Shown one piece after another: positions 8,945-19,709 of a stretch of 64,000 bases of DNA. Where the stretch lies: assembly GCA_001464315.1 (NCBI GenBank), contig LNFK01000025.1:1-64000 (forward strand). Reading direction: 5' to 3'. Made by a program: the position numbers and the translations under genes. The DNA is from Sphingomonadales bacterium Ga0077559 (GTDB lineage Bacteria; Pseudomonadota; Alphaproteobacteria; Sphingomonadales; Sphingomonadaceae). The first letter of the stretch is position 1. Every line of letters begins with the position of its first letter. Under the pieces are notes generated by a model, which was not told where the DNA came from, ran no database searches, and was given only the letters and a program-made list of their open reading frames with translations.

Positions 8945-11900
8945 TCGACTTGCAGCGCATCATAAACAGCAGCACCGGCCTGACGCTGGCGTCGGTGCCG
9001 TCGGGTTTCGCGCCTTTGTTGCTTGCTGATCTAACCCGTGCCGCAAAAGGCCGGACGCTGTTTATCGCGCCCGACGACTCGGCGATGCGCGCTGTTGCCG
9101 ACGCGGTGCCGTTTTTTGCGCCAGAACTGGAGATATTGCAGCTACCAGCATGGGACTGCCTGCCTTACGACCGGGCATCGCCGTCGGTAGCGGTCACATC
9201 GCAGCGTATGTCGGCATTGCAGGCCCTCCAGCAAGTACCGAAGAAGAAACAACTGGTGCTGACGACCATTGGCGCAGTCATTCAGAAATATGTGACGCCA
9301 TTCCGCATCCGCCAGACAGGCGAGCGCCTTACCGCCGGGCGCGAGATCACACGCGAGCGCTTGGCCTCATTGCTGCAATCCAACGGATATTTCCGCGTCG
9401 ATACCGTCGCTGAAGCTGGCGAGTTTGCGATACGTGGCAGCATCGTTGATCTATTCCCCGCAGGTAGTGAATTTGGCCTGCGCCTGGACTTTTTCGGAGA
9501 CGAGATCGAGAGTATCCGTAGGTTTAACACCACTGACCAGCGCAGCGTAGACCGGGTAGACTATTTCGATATCTTGCCCGCCGTCGAAGCACTGATGGAC
9601 GAAGAAGCCATCAAACGCTTCCGCATCGGATACCGCGAACGTTTTGGTGTCACCGCAACTGGCGACCCCTTGTATCAAGCGGTATCTGAAGGCCGCCGTC
9701 TTTCGGGGATGGACCACTGGTTGCCGCTCTTTGAAGAACGCATGGCGACGATCTTTGACCATCTAGGCGACGACACACTGGTCATTCGTGATTCAGGCGC
9801 GGTTTCGGCGGGGCAATCGCGGCTGGATGCCATCACCGATTATTACGATAACCGCGTAAAAGCACAGGTTGCAGAGCCTGGCAGTTATAGGCCTTTACCG
9901 CCTGAAATGCTTTATCTGTCGGGTGCCGAGCTCGAACAACTTTTGAGCGACAAGGCAGCGCATCTGTTGACGCCCTTCGCTCAACCCGATTCGGCCAGCA
10001 TCGTTGATTTCGCGATATCGGCTGCCCGCGATTTCGCGCCGGAGCGCACCCAAAAAACGAACGTGTATGAAGCGGTCGCGGCGCATCTCAAATCGCTGAT
10101 AAAGAAGGGCAGCAAGACCGTCATTGCGAGCTATTCCATCGGCGCGCGAGAACGGCTCAAAGGCCTTCTATCCGATCACGGTGCGCCGCCTTTGACCGAT
10201 GCCGATAGCTGGCAGCAGGCACTCGGCGCGGCAAATGGACGAACGGCGATGATCGTCCTGCCAATCGATCATGGCTTTTCCACGCCTGACGTAGCGCTGC
10301 TGAGCGAACAGGACATGCTCGGCGATCGTTTGGTGCGGCGACAAAAGCGGCGGAAGTCCGCCGACGCGTTCCTCGCCGAATTAGCAGCGCTGACGCCCGG
10401 TGACCTGGTGGTGCATCAGGATCACGGCATCGGGCGCTATGAAGGCCTCATTTCCATACCCGTAGGCAACAGCCCACATGACTGCGTCGCGTTGACCTAT
10501 TCGGGCGGCGATAAATTATATGTCCCTGTCGAGAATTTTGACGTTCTGTCGCGCTATGGCTCGGATAGCGAGAGCGTCAGCCTCGACAGGTTGGGCGGCG
10601 AGGCATGGCAGCGGCGTAAATCGAAGCTAAAAGAACGTATCCGCGCCATTGCGCACGAGCTGCTTAAAACTGCTGCCGAGCGGGCGCTGCGCCCCGGCGC
10701 CATTATTGAGGTAGACGATCAGGCCTATGCCAGCTTTGCCGACCGGTTCCCGTATGAAGAAACCGACGATCAGCAGCGTGTTATCGATGAGGTTCTCGAA
10801 GACTTAGCGGCGGGCAAGCCAATGGACCGACTTGTTTGTGGCGATGTTGGTTTCGGCAAAACCGAAGTTGCAATGCGCGGGGCGTTTGCTGCGGCGATGG
10901 CGGGGCTTCAGGTTGCAGTAATTGCACCGACCACATTGCTGGCGCGGCAGCATTATTCGAATTTTGCCGAGAGGTTCCGTGATCTGCCGCTGAAGCTTGG
11001 CCGCCTGTCACGCCTCGTACCCACCGCAGAAGCCAGCAACACGCGTGAGGGCCTCGCCGACGGTACAATAGACATTGTCATCGGCACGCATGCGGTTTTG
11101 GCCAAGTCGTTGCAGTTTAAACGGCTGGGCCTGGTGATTGTCGACGAAGAGCAGCGATTTGGCGTTAATCACAAGGAGCAACTGAAAGCGCTCAAGACCG
11201 ACGTGCATATGCTGACCCTGACCGCCACTCCGATTCCGCGTACGCTGCAGATGGCGATGTCGGGTCTGCGTGACCTGTCGGTTATTCAGACACCGCCTGT
11301 CGACCGTCTTGCGGTGCGGACCTACGTGATGCCATGGGACCCGGTTGTCCTCCGCGAAGCGCTGTTACGCGAACATTATCGCGGCGGGCAAAGCTTCTTC
11401 GTTGTGCCGCGCATTTCGGACCTCACGGAGATAGAGGAATTCCTGCGTACCGAGATTCCAGAGGTTAAATATGTGACCGCGCATGGCCAGATGTCGCCGA
11501 CGCAAGTCGAAGAGCGGATGAGTGCCTTTTACGAAAAGCGTTATGATGTGCTGTTATCAACCACCATCGTCGAAAGCGGCCTCGATATACCAAGTGCGAA
11601 CACCCTCATCATTCACCGCGCCGACCGGTTTGGCCTTGCGCAATTGTACCAGTTGCGTGGTCGCGTGGGTCGATCCAAAACGCGCGCTTATGCTTATTTG
11701 ACACACGAGGAAAACAAGGCGCTTACCGAAACAGCGGAAAAGCGGCTTAAGGTACTTGGCGATCTGGATACGCTGGGCGCTGGATTCCAGCTAGCAAGCC
11801 ATGATCTCGATATTAGAGGCGCGGGCAACTTAGTTGGTGACGAACAATCCGGCCACATCAAGGAAGTCGGTTTCGAATTATATCAGTCAATGCTGGAGGA

Positions 11901-12411
11901 AGCGATTCTCGAAGCACGCGCCGATGCCCAAGGCCTGGGCAAGCCACGCGGCAGCTTCTCGCCGCAGATCACAATCGATGCGCCGATCCTTATACCCGAT
12001 GACTATGTGCCCGACCTGTCGGTTCGCATGGCGCTCTACCGCCGCTTGAACGAGCTTGAAGAAGGTCAGGATGTCGAAGGCTTTGCCGCAGAAATGACCG
12101 ACCGTTTCGGGACAATCCCCGAGCCTACTCAAAATTTGCTCAAGCTAATCCAGATCAAGCAGAATGCCTTGGTCGCGAGAGTCTCTAAAATCGAAGTTGG
12201 CGCACGCGGCACCTTGGTCAGTTTCCACGACGATTCACCGCCTAATGTCCCCGGCCTGCTCGCCTATGTCGAGAAACTCGGAGAAACCGCCAAGCTGCGC
12301 CCTGACAGCAAGCTCGTAATTAACCGCGTTTGGGGCGACCCTACATCACGATTGAACGGGTGTCTGCAGCTATCCAAAGGCCTTGCAAACTTAGCCCGCA
12401 AGGCCGTTTAA
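8941..12411 (+). CDS. mfd: Transcription-repair coupling factor Mfd
   Basis: An 1156-residue ATP-driven translocase that removes RNA polymerase stalled at DNA lesions and recruits UvrA. In order: a degenerate UvrB-like N-terminal module; the RNA-polymerase interaction/CarD-like domain around GDLVVHQDHGIGRYEGL (about residues 485-500); a RecG-like motor with Walker A GDVGFGKTEVAM, DEEQRFGV, TATPIPRT, STTIVESGLDIP and QLRGRVGRS; and a C-terminal TRCF domain starting near DAPILIPDDYVPD. Length is typical. Coupled to sdhE by ATGA; its stop shares a 4-base TTAA overlap with the convergent EAL gene. Confidence 0.97.
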   Translation: MIDLQRIINSSTGLTLASVPSGFAPLLLADLTRAAKGRTLFIAPDDSAMRAVADAVPFFAPELEILQLPAWDCLPYDRASPSVAVTSQRMSALQALQQVPKKKQLVLTTIGAVIQKYVTPFRIRQTGERLTAGREITRERLASLLQSNGYFRVDTVAEAGEFAIRGSIVDLFPAGSEFGLRLDFFGDEIESIRRFNTTDQRSVDRVDYFDILPAVEALMDEEAIKRFRIGYRERFGVTATGDPLYQAVSEGRRLSGMDHWLPLFEERMATIFDHLGDDTLVIRDSGAVSAGQSRLDAITDYYDNRVKAQVAEPGSYRPLPPEMLYLSGAELEQLLSDKAAHLLTPFAQPDSASIVDFAISAARDFAPERTQKTNVYEAVAAHLKSLIKKGSKTVIASYSIGARERLKGLLSDHGAPPLTDADSWQQALGAANGRTAMIVLPIDHGFSTPDVALLSEQDMLGDRLVRRQKRRKSADAFLAELAALTPGDLVVHQDHGIGRYEGLISIPVGNSPHDCVALTYSGGDKLYVPVENFDVLSRYGSDSESVSLDRLGGEAWQRRKSKLKERIRAIAHELLKTAAERALRPGAIIEVDDQAYASFADRFPYEETDDQQRVIDEVLEDLAAGKPMDRLVCGDVGFGKTEVAMRGAFAAAMAGLQVAVIAPTTLLARQHYSNFAERFRDLPLKLGRLSRLVPTAEASNTREGLADGTIDIVIGTHAVLAKSLQFKRLGLVIVDEEQRFGVNHKEQLKALKTDVHMLTLTATPIPRTLQMAMSGLRDLSVIQTPPVDRLAVRTYVMPWDPVVLREALLREHYRGGQSFFVVPRISDLTEIEEFLRTEIPEVKYVTAHGQMSPTQVEERMSAFYEKRYDVLLSTTIVESGLDIPSANTLIIHRADRFGLAQLYQLRGRVGRSKTRAYAYLTHEENKALTETAEKRLKVLGDLDTLGAGFQLASHDLDIRGAGNLVGDEQSGHIKEVGFELYQSMLEEAILEARADAQGLGKPRGSFSPQITIDAPILIPDDYVPDLSVRMALYRRLNELEEGQDVEGFAAEMTDRFGTIPEPTQNLLKLIQIKQNALVARVSKIEVGARGTLVSFHDDSPPNVPGLLAYVEKLGETAKLRPDSKLVINRVWGDPTSRLNGCLQLSKGLANLARKAV

Positions 12412-13709
12412 TCGGCTCTTAAGGCGAATTTTTTGAATTCATCGGGCGCAAGCGGCGGCGCGCGCAAATAGCCTTGAAAATAGTCGCAGCCCTCGGCCTT
12501 CAGCAACTCAAGTTCTTCTGCCTTTTCGACACCTTCAGCGATGATTGCGATACCGAGCGCCTTCGCCATCGCGATGATCGCGCGCAAAATAATCCTGTCC
12601 TTGCCTACCCCGACGATATCCGGTGTCATGCCTTTGTCGATCTTTAGATAATCGAGCGGCAATGCTTTCAAATAGGCGAGGCTAGAATAGCCAGTGCCAA
12701 AATCGTCGACGGCAATCCGTACGCCATGTGCGCGTAATAAATCGAGTTGTTCCGATGCCAGTTCGAGATCGCGGACCAGGCTTTCTTCGGTCAATTCCAA
12801 GGTTAACCGACTCGGGGCAAACCCGGTTGCGTTTAATAACTCGAGTAAATGCGGCCCGTAGTTATCGGTCAATTCTTCGGCACCAAGATTGACCGCCAAC
12901 CGCAGTTCATTAAGCGCTACGGGCCAGTTTGCCGCAAGCGTAATCGCTTTTTCCTGGATCATATGCGACAGTTCTTCACGCAGATCACACCGGTCTGCAG
13001 CCGCAAAAAGATCGCTGGCGCTGACCACGCCAAGTTCGGGATGCTGGAGCCGGGCAAGCGCCTCTGCACCAACCAGACGCCCTGACGAAACCTCAAACTG
13101 CGGTTGCAGCATGATTGAGATTTGTCTCTCCGCCAATGCAGACCGTGTGGCGTCGTCGAGCAATTGGCTGGTATCGGCGTTACGCGTTATATTGGCCTCC
13201 GCAACAAGGAACCGCTTACCCTTTCGGCCATAAGCATTCGCCAGCGCATCTGCAGCCCGAACCGCCAAATCCTGTCTACTTTCGCCGGGTCGAGACAACG
13301 CGATGCCGACACGCGCGTTGATATGAAGTGGTTCACCGCCATCACCCAAATCCACCGACACCATTTCCAGCAATTTCTGCGCCGCCAGCTCCAATTGTTT
13401 GCCGCCACTGTTTCCACCGACAACCAGTAAAAACTCGCGGCCGGGCATCCGCGCCATCAATTGTATCGGAGACAATTGCTGTTCGGCAAAGATCCGGATT
13501 TGTTGCCCGACCCGGCGGATAGCTGCGTCGCCGGTTGCCCGGCCCAATCGGTCGTTAATTTGCTTTAGATCCTTGATGCCGAGCAACAAAATCGTGACCG
13601 GACCGTCTGATGGGGCGGACAACCATTCGCGTGCATCTCTGGCACGCCGCATCGCCAGCGATCCAGGCTGTTTCGAAGCTTTCGATATTTCACGCGTTTC
13701 GTGCATCAT
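12408..13709 (-). CDS. Cyclic-di-GMP phosphodiesterase (EAL) with degenerate GGDEF domain
   Basis: A 433-residue cytoplasmic protein with no membrane segment. The first ~170 residues have a GGDEF fold, but the signature loop reads PGREF, so diguanylate cyclase activity is unlikely. The EAL domain looks complete: GAEALARL, a conserved Asn in AVNLGAEEL, ELTEES, DDFGTGYSSLAYLKALP, LKIDK, AEGVE and FQGY. It should hydrolyse c-di-GMP, perhaps with the degenerate GGDEF acting as a GTP sensor as in some family members. The start lies 88 bp from the divergent moaA start. Confidence 0.9.
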   Translation of the reverse strand: MMHETREISKASKQPGSLAMRRARDAREWLSAPSDGPVTILLLGIKDLKQINDRLGRATGDAAIRRVGQQIRIFAEQQLSPIQLMARMPGREFLLVVGGNSGGKQLELAAQKLLEMVSVDLGDGGEPLHINARVGIALSRPGESRQDLAVRAADALANAYGRKGKRFLVAEANITRNADTSQLLDDATRSALAERQISIMLQPQFEVSSGRLVGAEALARLQHPELGVVSASDLFAAADRCDLREELSHMIQEKAITLAANWPVALNELRLAVNLGAEELTDNYGPHLLELLNATGFAPSRLTLELTEESLVRDLELASEQLDLLRAHGVRIAVDDFGTGYSSLAYLKALPLDYLKIDKGMTPDIVGVGKDRIILRAIIAMAKALGIAIIAEGVEKAEELELLKAEGCDYFQGYLRAPPLAPDEFKKFALRAD

Positions 13710-13797
13710 AGCCGTTTAAACTCAATATCTTTCCCAACCCTTTCGAATGCAGCATTTCGGCTTTGTCTGTTGGCATTTTGGCCTTACATGATTGACT

Positions 13798-14784
13798 ATG
13801 ATAGACGGTTTCGGACGCAAAATAGACTATCTGCGGATTTCGGTCACCGACCGGTGTAATTTCCGTTGCCATTATTGCATGCCCGAAAAGCAGAGCTTTC
13901 TGCCGCACGCCGATCTCCTCGACTATAGCGAAATAGCATCGTTAGCGAACCGGTTTATAGCCCATGGTATCCGTAAAATCCGGCTGACGGGCGGAGAACC
14001 GCTTGTGCGGCGTGATATCGACGTGTTGATAAAAGAACTTGGCCGCCATGTGCATGCAGGACGGCTCGACGAACTGACGCTTACCACAAATGGTAGCCGC
14101 CTTAGGCAATTTTCCGAAATTTTGGCTGATTCTGGTGTTCGGCGGATCAACGTCAGTATCGATAGCCTTGATCCTGATATATTTCGAAACATTACTCGAG
14201 GCGGCGATCTTGCGCAGGTTCTCGAAGGCGTTTCCGCCGCCAAGGCCAGTGGCCTGCACATAAAAATCAATATGGTTGCGCTGAAAGGGCAGAATCAGAC
14301 AGATTTGCTGCCCATGGCCGAATATTGCGCGGCCAACAGTTTTGATCTGTCGATTATAGAAACCATGCCGCTGGGAAATGCCGTTGAGGATCGGCAGAAC
14401 GCATATATCGCAATTAATGATTTTATTGCGCCTATACGTGCCAATTTCCAGCTACAGCCTTTGACGGATCGAAGCGCCGGTCCGGCCCGTTACTGGCATG
14501 TGGCCCCACTCGGTTTGAGATTGGGTCTTATCACGCCGATGAGCCATAATTTCTGTGATGATTGCAACCGCCTCCGGCTCACGACCGATGGCAAGATTTT
14601 CATGTGTTTGGGGTCTGAAATGCATGTCGATTTCCGTAAGGCCATCCGCGAGGAAGGAATGGATGCTGTTGATCGAATGTTGCAAAAAGCATTGCGGCTG
14701 AAGCCCGAAAGGCACGATTTCGAACGCCAGATGGCGCAGCCGGAAATGCGGCTTGTCCGCCATATGAATACAACCGGCGGATGA
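13798..14784 (+). CDS. moaA: GTP 3',8-cyclase MoaA (molybdenum cofactor biosynthesis)
   Basis: A 328-residue radical SAM enzyme catalysing the first step of molybdopterin synthesis. The SAM cluster motif is C20-x3-C24-x2-C27 (CNFRCHYC). The second 4Fe-4S cluster comes from Cys in CDDCNRLRLTTDGKIFMC. The protein ends in the Gly-Gly tail (NTTGG) needed for function in the family. An upstream TTG at 13792 is in frame, but ATG 13798 (MIDGFGRKIDYLRIS) matches the usual N-terminus. No other moa or moe gene is in the window. It overlaps nadK by ATGA. Confidence 0.96.
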   Translation: MIDGFGRKIDYLRISVTDRCNFRCHYCMPEKQSFLPHADLLDYSEIASLANRFIAHGIRKIRLTGGEPLVRRDIDVLIKELGRHVHAGRLDELTLTTNGSRLRQFSEILADSGVRRINVSIDSLDPDIFRNITRGGDLAQVLEGVSAAKASGLHIKINMVALKGQNQTDLLPMAEYCAANSFDLSIIETMPLGNAVEDRQNAYIAINDFIAPIRANFQLQPLTDRSAGPARYWHVAPLGLRLGLITPMSHNFCDDCNRLRLTTDGKIFMCLGSEMHVDFRKAIREEGMDAVDRMLQKALRLKPERHDFERQMAQPEMRLVRHMNTTGG

Positions 14785-15557
14785 ACCATTTTGAACGCCT
14801 CGCAATATTGTCGTCTGCTACTCCGGCGGCGCGCGAAGCCGAGAAGATATTGCGTGATCAGCATGAATTTTTTCCGCTCGACATCGCTGAAGCGGTAGTC
14901 GTGCTCGGTGGCGACGGCCATATGCTGCAGGTGCTACACCAGCTGCTTGAAGACCGGCGCGACATACCGGCCTATGGCATGAACCGTGGCACCATCGGAT
15001 TTCTGATGAATGGATGGCATGCCGCCGACCTACTTAACCGTATATCTCGCGCTAAATCTTTTTCTGTCCGTCCGCTGACCACAACGATTACGACCCTGAG
15101 CGGACAGAGCTTCACCCTGCCCGCGATCAACGAGGTTTCATTGCTGCGCGAAACGCGGCAGGCGGCCAAGCTTGAAATTTCAGTCAATGGCAGGCCGGTA
15201 ATTCCAGAGCTCATTTGCGACGGCATTTTGGTATCCACGCCAGCGGGGTCGACTGCATATAATCTCTCCGCAAACGGCCCCATACTGCCGCTGGACTCCT
15301 CGCTACTGGCACTCACTCCGATTAGTCCATTTAGGCCTAGGCGCTGGAAAGGTGCTATCTTGCCCGATCGATATGTTATCAAACTGGCGATCTTGGAAGC
15401 AAACAAACGTCCTGTCAGCGCAGTCGCCGATCAACGTGAAATCCGTGACATATCGCATGTCGAAGTTGCGCTTGACCGGAGCCGGTCACTTACATTGCTG
15501 TTCGATCCCGAACATGCGCTCGACGACCGCATTGCAATGGAGCAATTTATTACCTGA
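14781..15557 (+). CDS. nadK: NAD kinase
   Basis: A 258-residue kinase that phosphorylates NAD to NADP in the cytoplasm. Signatures are GGDGHMLQVLHQ (phosphate-binding GGDG), NRGTIGFLMN, the conserved NEVSLLR, and CDGILVSTPAGSTAYNLSA with PFRPRRW after it. Length is typical of proteobacterial NadK. Its ATG overlaps the moaA stop, so the two are probably co-translated. A tRNA-Asn gene follows 74 bp downstream. Confidence 0.95.
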   Translation: MNHFERLAILSSATPAAREAEKILRDQHEFFPLDIAEAVVVLGGDGHMLQVLHQLLEDRRDIPAYGMNRGTIGFLMNGWHAADLLNRISRAKSFSVRPLTTTITTLSGQSFTLPAINEVSLLRETRQAAKLEISVNGRPVIPELICDGILVSTPAGSTAYNLSANGPILPLDSSLLALTPISPFRPRRWKGAILPDRYVIKLAILEANKRPVSAVADQREIRDISHVEVALDRSRSLTLLFDPEHALDDRIAMEQFIT

Positions 15558-15631
15558 CGTGCGCAAAGGATGCTTGCCAAAAGCGAAAACCCGCTGCTAT
15601 AGGCGCGCCTCTGCCCGAGCGATCGGGCCGT

Positions 15632-15706
15632 TCCCTGGTAGCTCAGCGGTAGAGCAGTTGACTGTTAATCAATTGGCCGGCGGTTCGAATCCGTCCCGGG
15701 GAGCCA
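15632..15706 (+). tRNA. tRNA-Asn (anticodon GTT)
   Basis: A 75-base cloverleaf with encoded CCA. The acceptor stem TCCCTGG pairs with CCGGGGA (one T-G), discriminator G. The D arm holds GCTCAGCGGTAGAGC. The anticodon loop is CTGTTAA with anticodon GTT at 15664-15666, and the T arm has GGTTCGAATCC. It lies between nadK and the convergent permease gene. Confidence 0.97.
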
Positions 15707-15714
15707 TTTTTCCG

Positions 15715-16461
15715 CTACATCAATCCCCATCCCTGCCACAGCAGGCGGATGGACGCGTAACCGACAAGCAAAGCGGTTAGCGAGCGCAACAGGCGCGGCG
15801 TTAACAAGCGCATCCCCAAAAAACTACCGATTTGGCCACCAATCAAAACGGCGAGCAGCAAGGGCCAATATTCCGCAGTAGGATCTGAAAGTGATTGCGG
15901 CCCAGCCTTGATGATTTGCCCGGCCAGACCGGTAATCGAATTGATCAATATGTAGAGCGATGCGAAGGCGGCAATCCTTCTGGCATTATCCCAACGGATA
16001 AGGTGAAGTACCGGCGCCATGAAGATGCCTCCGCCGATCCCTGACAGCCCGGCGAGCAATCCAACACCGCCTGATAAACAAAGCAGCGTCGTTTTCGATA
16101 ATGCGCGCTGCGCCATTTTTTCAGGCTGGGCGATCAGAGCAATCGCAGACAAAAGCAATGCTCCGCCCAAGATCATCAGGAACAGCCATTGTTTCAGCGG
16201 CACCAGACCGCCGATAAACGCTAAGGGCGCGGACACAACGAGCAATGGCACCACCTGCGGCCATTTGACCAAACCTGCCCGCACGAAACGGATCGAACCA
16301 CCCGTAACGACAATGATATTGCATAATAATGCGATGACCGGGATCAGCGTGTAATCCACGCCCCAGAGCCCAAGCAGAGCTGTGTACGTCGAACCCCCGC
16401 CAAAACCGACCGAAGCGTATATTAATGCCACGAGGGCGAAAAGACCGGTTAGCCAGATCAT
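15715..16461 (-). CDS. TauE/SafE (TSUP) family membrane permease
   Basis: A 248-residue, strongly hydrophobic protein with about eight membrane helices. The opening IWLTGLFALVALIYASVGFGGGSTYTALL and the mirrored central segment GGVGLLAGLSGIGGGIFMAPVL are the two repeated half-motifs of the TSUP/TauE-SafE family. Family members export sulfite or organosulfonates or move other small anions; the substrate here is not known. It starts 24 bases after the secA stop on the same strand, so read-through from secA is possible. No sulfur gene adjoins it. Confidence 0.87.
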   Translation of the reverse strand: MIWLTGLFALVALIYASVGFGGGSTYTALLGLWGVDYTLIPVIALLCNIIVVTGGSIRFVRAGLVKWPQVVPLLVVSAPLAFIGGLVPLKQWLFLMILGGALLLSAIALIAQPEKMAQRALSKTTLLCLSGGVGLLAGLSGIGGGIFMAPVLHLIRWDNARRIAAFASLYILINSITGLAGQIIKAGPQSLSDPTAEYWPLLLAVLIGGQIGSFLGMRLLTPRLLRSLTALLVGYASIRLLWQGWGLM

Positions 16462-16485
16462 CTTCGCCCTCGCCTAATCACCAAA

Positions 16486-19206
16486 TCAGTAAGCGCCGTG
16501 ACAATGCTTATATTTTTGTCCCGAACCGCACGGGCATGGGTCGTTCCGCCGTATATCCGGATTTCCCGCAAAGGGATCATTGGTCTTTGTCGCGCTTGGC
16601 ATCCTTGTCGTCACTAATCCAAGAGAACCGCCATCGACATCGTCGCTATCATCATCGCCGGTAAACGGATCGATATGCGTCGTCAGAAAATCAGGCAACT
16701 CTGGCAATTCCGGCAAATCGATTTGCTCTTCTGCCCGGAAATCGTTGGTAGCAATGGTTTTGGTTACGCCTTCGCGAATTGCAACTAGCATCCGTTCGAA
16801 CAGACCAAAAGCTTCCTGCTTATATTCGTTGATCGGGTTCTTTTGGGCATAAGCGCGCAGGTAGATGACCTGACGCAACGCATCGAGCGTCGAGAGATGC
16901 TCTTTCCAATGATGGTCAAGCGTTTGCAGCAATATGCTTTTCTCAACCTGCCGCCAAATGGTCTCGTCAAGATCCTTACCCTTGGCATTAAATTTGACGG
17001 TCGCCATGTCTGCCAGGCGGGTTTCCACAATCTCTGGCTCGATTGCATCTTCCTGCAACCAGCTATCGATGTCGGGCGCAAGGCCCAACACTTCTGCGCA
17101 TTTCGCCTTGAGCCCATCGACATTCCACTGTTCTGGATAGGTGCCGACAGGGCAAAATTCGCCAACGAGCATGTTGACGGTGTCGTTGCGCATGTCCTCG
17201 ATGATGTCGTCCACCGATTCCGCATCCATGATGTCGCTGCGTTGTTCATAGATAACCTTGCGCTGGTCGTTCATGACATTGTCATATTCGACCAGCTGTT
17301 TGCGGATATCGTAGTTGCGCGCTTCGACCTTCTTCTGCGCAGTTTCGATGGCTTTGGAGAGCCATTTGCCACCGATCGCTTCGCCATCTTCAAGCGAAGA
17401 ATTCATCATTTTCGAAAACAATGTCTCCGATCCAAAAATGCGCAGCAAATCATCGTCTAGCGAAAGATAGAAACGCGATAGGCCGGGGTCGCCCTGACGC
17501 CCTGAACGACCGCGGAGCTGATTGTCGATGCGGCGGCTTTCATGGCGCTCAGTGGCGAGCACGAACAGACCGCCAGCTTCGATAACCTTGGCTTTTTCCG
17601 CAGCAATTTCCGCCTTCAAAGCCTCGACTGCTGCATCGCGTTCGGGACCTTCGGTCAATGCACGCAGCTCGTCCTCAAGCCGGAATTCATAGTTGCCGCC
17701 AAGTTGGATGTCGGTCCCGCGACCAGCCATGTTTGTGGCGATTGTCACACTGCCCAACCGGCCTGCCTGCGCTACGATATGCGCTTCGCTCTCGTGGAAC
17801 CGGGCATTCAATACGCTATGCTTGACGCCTTCCTTTTCGAGGAATTCAGAGAGCAATTCAGATTTCTCAATTGAAACCGTACCAACCAAAACGGGCTGAC
17901 CGCGGTCATTGGCTTCCTTGATCGTCTTGGCAATCGCGCCAAATTTGTCTTGCGTATTCTTGTAAAACTGGTCGTCTTCGTCGATCCGGCTTACTGGAAC
18001 ATTGGTCGGAATTTCCACAACGTTGAGCTTATAGATTTCGTGGAATTCGCCGGCTTCTGTTGCCGCTGTCCCGGTCATACCCGAAAGTTTCGGATACATG
18101 CGGAAATAATTCTGGAAAGTAATTGTCGCCAGAGTCTGGTTTTCAGGCTCGATCTCGACGCCTTCTTTGGCCTCGACCGCCTGATGCAGTCCGTTCGACC
18201 AGCGCCGTCCGTCCATCATACGGCCGGTGAATTCGTCGATGATGATAACCTTGCCGTCCTTGACGATATAATCGGTGTCGCGCTTAAACATCGTGTTGGC
18301 TTTGAGCGCCTGGTCGAGATGATGCACGACCAACGTGTTTTCATAATCGTACAGGTTGGAGCCTTGCAGCAAACCTGCCGCCTCCAGCAATCGTTCGGCT
18401 TTTTCGGTGCCGTCTTCGGTCAGAAGGACATTACGGCTCTTTTCGTCTTTTTCGTAATCGGTCTCATCCAATTGCAAAACGATGGCGTGCACCTGCATGT
18501 ACAGTTCCGACTTGTCATCGGTCGGCCCCGATATGATCAGCGGCGTGCGCGCTTCGTCGACCAAAATTGAGTCAACTTCATCGACAATCGCAAAATTGAA
18601 CGGGCGCTGCACCATTTGTGCGCGCTCGTATTTCATATTATCGCGCAGATAATCGAACCCGAGTTCGTTATTGGTCGCATAGGTAATGTCACAATCATAG
18701 GCCGCACGGCGCTCGTGCTCTGCAATATTGGGTACAACCACGCCAGTCGTCAGTCCGAGAAAGCCATAAATACGGCCCATCCATTCAGCATCACGCCGAG
18801 CAAGATAGTCGTTCACAGTAACAACATGGACGCCCTTGCCTTCAAGCGCGTTGAGGTAGCATGCCAGCGTTTCGGTAAGTGTTTTACCTTCACCGGTCCG
18901 CATTTCAGCGATTTCACCGCGATGAAGGACGATTCCGCCAACCATCTGCACATCGAAATGTCGCATACCCATCACGCGCTTCGAGGCTTCACGTACAGTC
19001 GCAAAGGCCTCAGGCAAAATGTCATCGAGCGTTTCGCCTGCGGTTAGGCGATCACGAAAAATCTGTGTCTGCGCGGTCAGGCGTTCATCGTCGAACGCCG
19101 CAATTTCATCTTCAAGCGCGCCGATTTTTGCGACAGTTTTCATGATCGATTTGACGTAACGGTCGTTTGACGAGCCGAATATAGCTTTGGCGACGGAGCC
19201 GAGCAT
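16486..19206 (-). CDS. secA: Preprotein translocase ATPase SecA
   Basis: A 906-residue ATPase motor that drives unfolded preproteins through SecYEG. It shows Walker A as MRTGEGKTL, the DEAD-like box [16 protein letters not shown], the second motor motif [18 protein letters not shown] and [15 protein letters not shown]-terminal zinc/SecB-binding tail ends [19 protein letters not shown] (CxCx8CH). Length and domain order are standard. An 89-bp gap separates it from the next upstream gene and should hold its promoter, but I see no clear box. Confidence 0.97.
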   Translation of the reverse strand: MLGSVAKAIFGSSNDRYVKSIMKTVAKIGALEDEIAAFDDERLTAQTQIFRDRLTAGETLDDILPEAFATVREASKRVMGMRHFDVQMVGGIVLHRGEIAEMRTGEGKTLTETLACYLNALEGKGVHVVTVNDYLARRDAEWMGRIYGFLGLTTGVVVPNIAEHERRAAYDCDITYATNNELGFDYLRDNMKYERAQMVQRPFNFAIVDEVDSILVDEARTPLIISGPTDDKSELYMQVHAIVLQLDETDYEKDEKSRNVLLTEDGTEKAERLLEAAGLLQGSNLYDYENTLVVHHLDQALKANTMFKRDTDYIVKDGKVIIIDEFTGRMMDGRRWSNGLHQAVEAKEGVEIEPENQTLATITFQNYFRMYPKLSGMTGTAATEAGEFHEIYKLNVVEIPTNVPVSRIDEDDQFYKNTQDKFGAIAKTIKEANDRGQPVLVGTVSIEKSELLSEFLEKEGVKHSVLNARFHESEAHIVAQAGRLGSVTIATNMAGRGTDIQLGGNYEFRLEDELRALTEGPERDAAVEALKAEIAAEKAKVIEAGGLFVLATERHESRRIDNQLRGRSGRQGDPGLSRFYLSLDDDLLRIFGSETLFSKMMNSSLEDGEAIGGKWLSKAIETAQKKVEARNYDIRKQLVEYDNVMNDQRKVIYEQRSDIMDAESVDDIIEDMRNDTVNMLVGEFCPVGTYPEQWNVDGLKAKCAEVLGLAPDIDSWLQEDAIEPEIVETRLADMATVKFNAKGKDLDETIWRQVEKSILLQTLDHHWKEHLSTLDALRQVIYLRAYAQKNPINEYKQEAFGLFERMLVAIREGVTKTIATNDFRAEEQIDLPELPELPDFLTTHIDPFTGDDDSDDVDGGSLGLVTTRMPSATKTNDPFAGNPDIRRNDPCPCGSGQKYKHCHGAY

Positions 19207-19295
19207 GGGATTTCCTTAAATTATATTAGAATATGCGCGATGGTTTTCGCGCGGGCAGAGCAATAAGTCGACGTCAGAAAATGACGCGGTGTTGC

Positions 19296-19568
19296 CTAGC
19301 TGTGGTTGATATCGTTCCGCTTAATCGGAGTGGTCGAACAATCAACCAAATGCGGCGGGCAACTCTCTACGCGAGCCGATTGCGAAGTAATTGCCGGAAA
19401 GGCCATTAAGGGCCTAACCTGTGCTTGCGAGGAGACTTTAACGGATGCCACCGCATAGGCCGCATCCACCGTTGTGCCAACCAGTGTCGGAGCTGATGAC
19501 ACCGGACGCGCAGCTTCGGCGGCCGAAAATCCGGTCAACATTGCCAAAAGATAAATCAGTATGCGCAT
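19296..19568 (-). CDS. Small secreted protein of unknown function
   Basis: A 90-residue protein when started at ATG 19568 (MRILIYLLAMLTGFSAAEA). This gives a clear signal peptide, with likely cleavage after AEA, preceded by AAAGGC. The mature part is low in complexity, rich in Ser, Ala and Val, with two Cys close to the end (ESCPPHLVDCSTT) that could pair in the periplasm. I recognise no domain. It is divergent from argJ and upstream of secA on the same strand. It could be a species-restricted gene; coding status is supported mainly by the signal peptide and spacing. Confidence 0.5.
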   Translation of the reverse strand: MRILIYLLAMLTGFSAAEAARPVSSAPTLVGTTVDAAYAVASVKVSSQAQVRPLMAFPAITSQSARVESCPPHLVDCSTTPIKRNDINHS

Positions 19569-19709
19569 TTGGTGCCTTTGAATGACAATGGCCATATAAG
19601 GATGACCTCGGCTTTCGTCCACTCCGAAAGCAAACGCCCCACTCGCCATTGTCCGCGCGCAAAAATCCTTTTAGACCAAAACCCTGTTCCTTGTTTGAAA
19701 GTCATATCC

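Noticed and set aside
19569-19709. Longer ArgJ N-terminus
   Set aside because: The extra 47 residues have no ArgJ character and run opposite the signal-peptide gene; GTG 19710 fits the family start.
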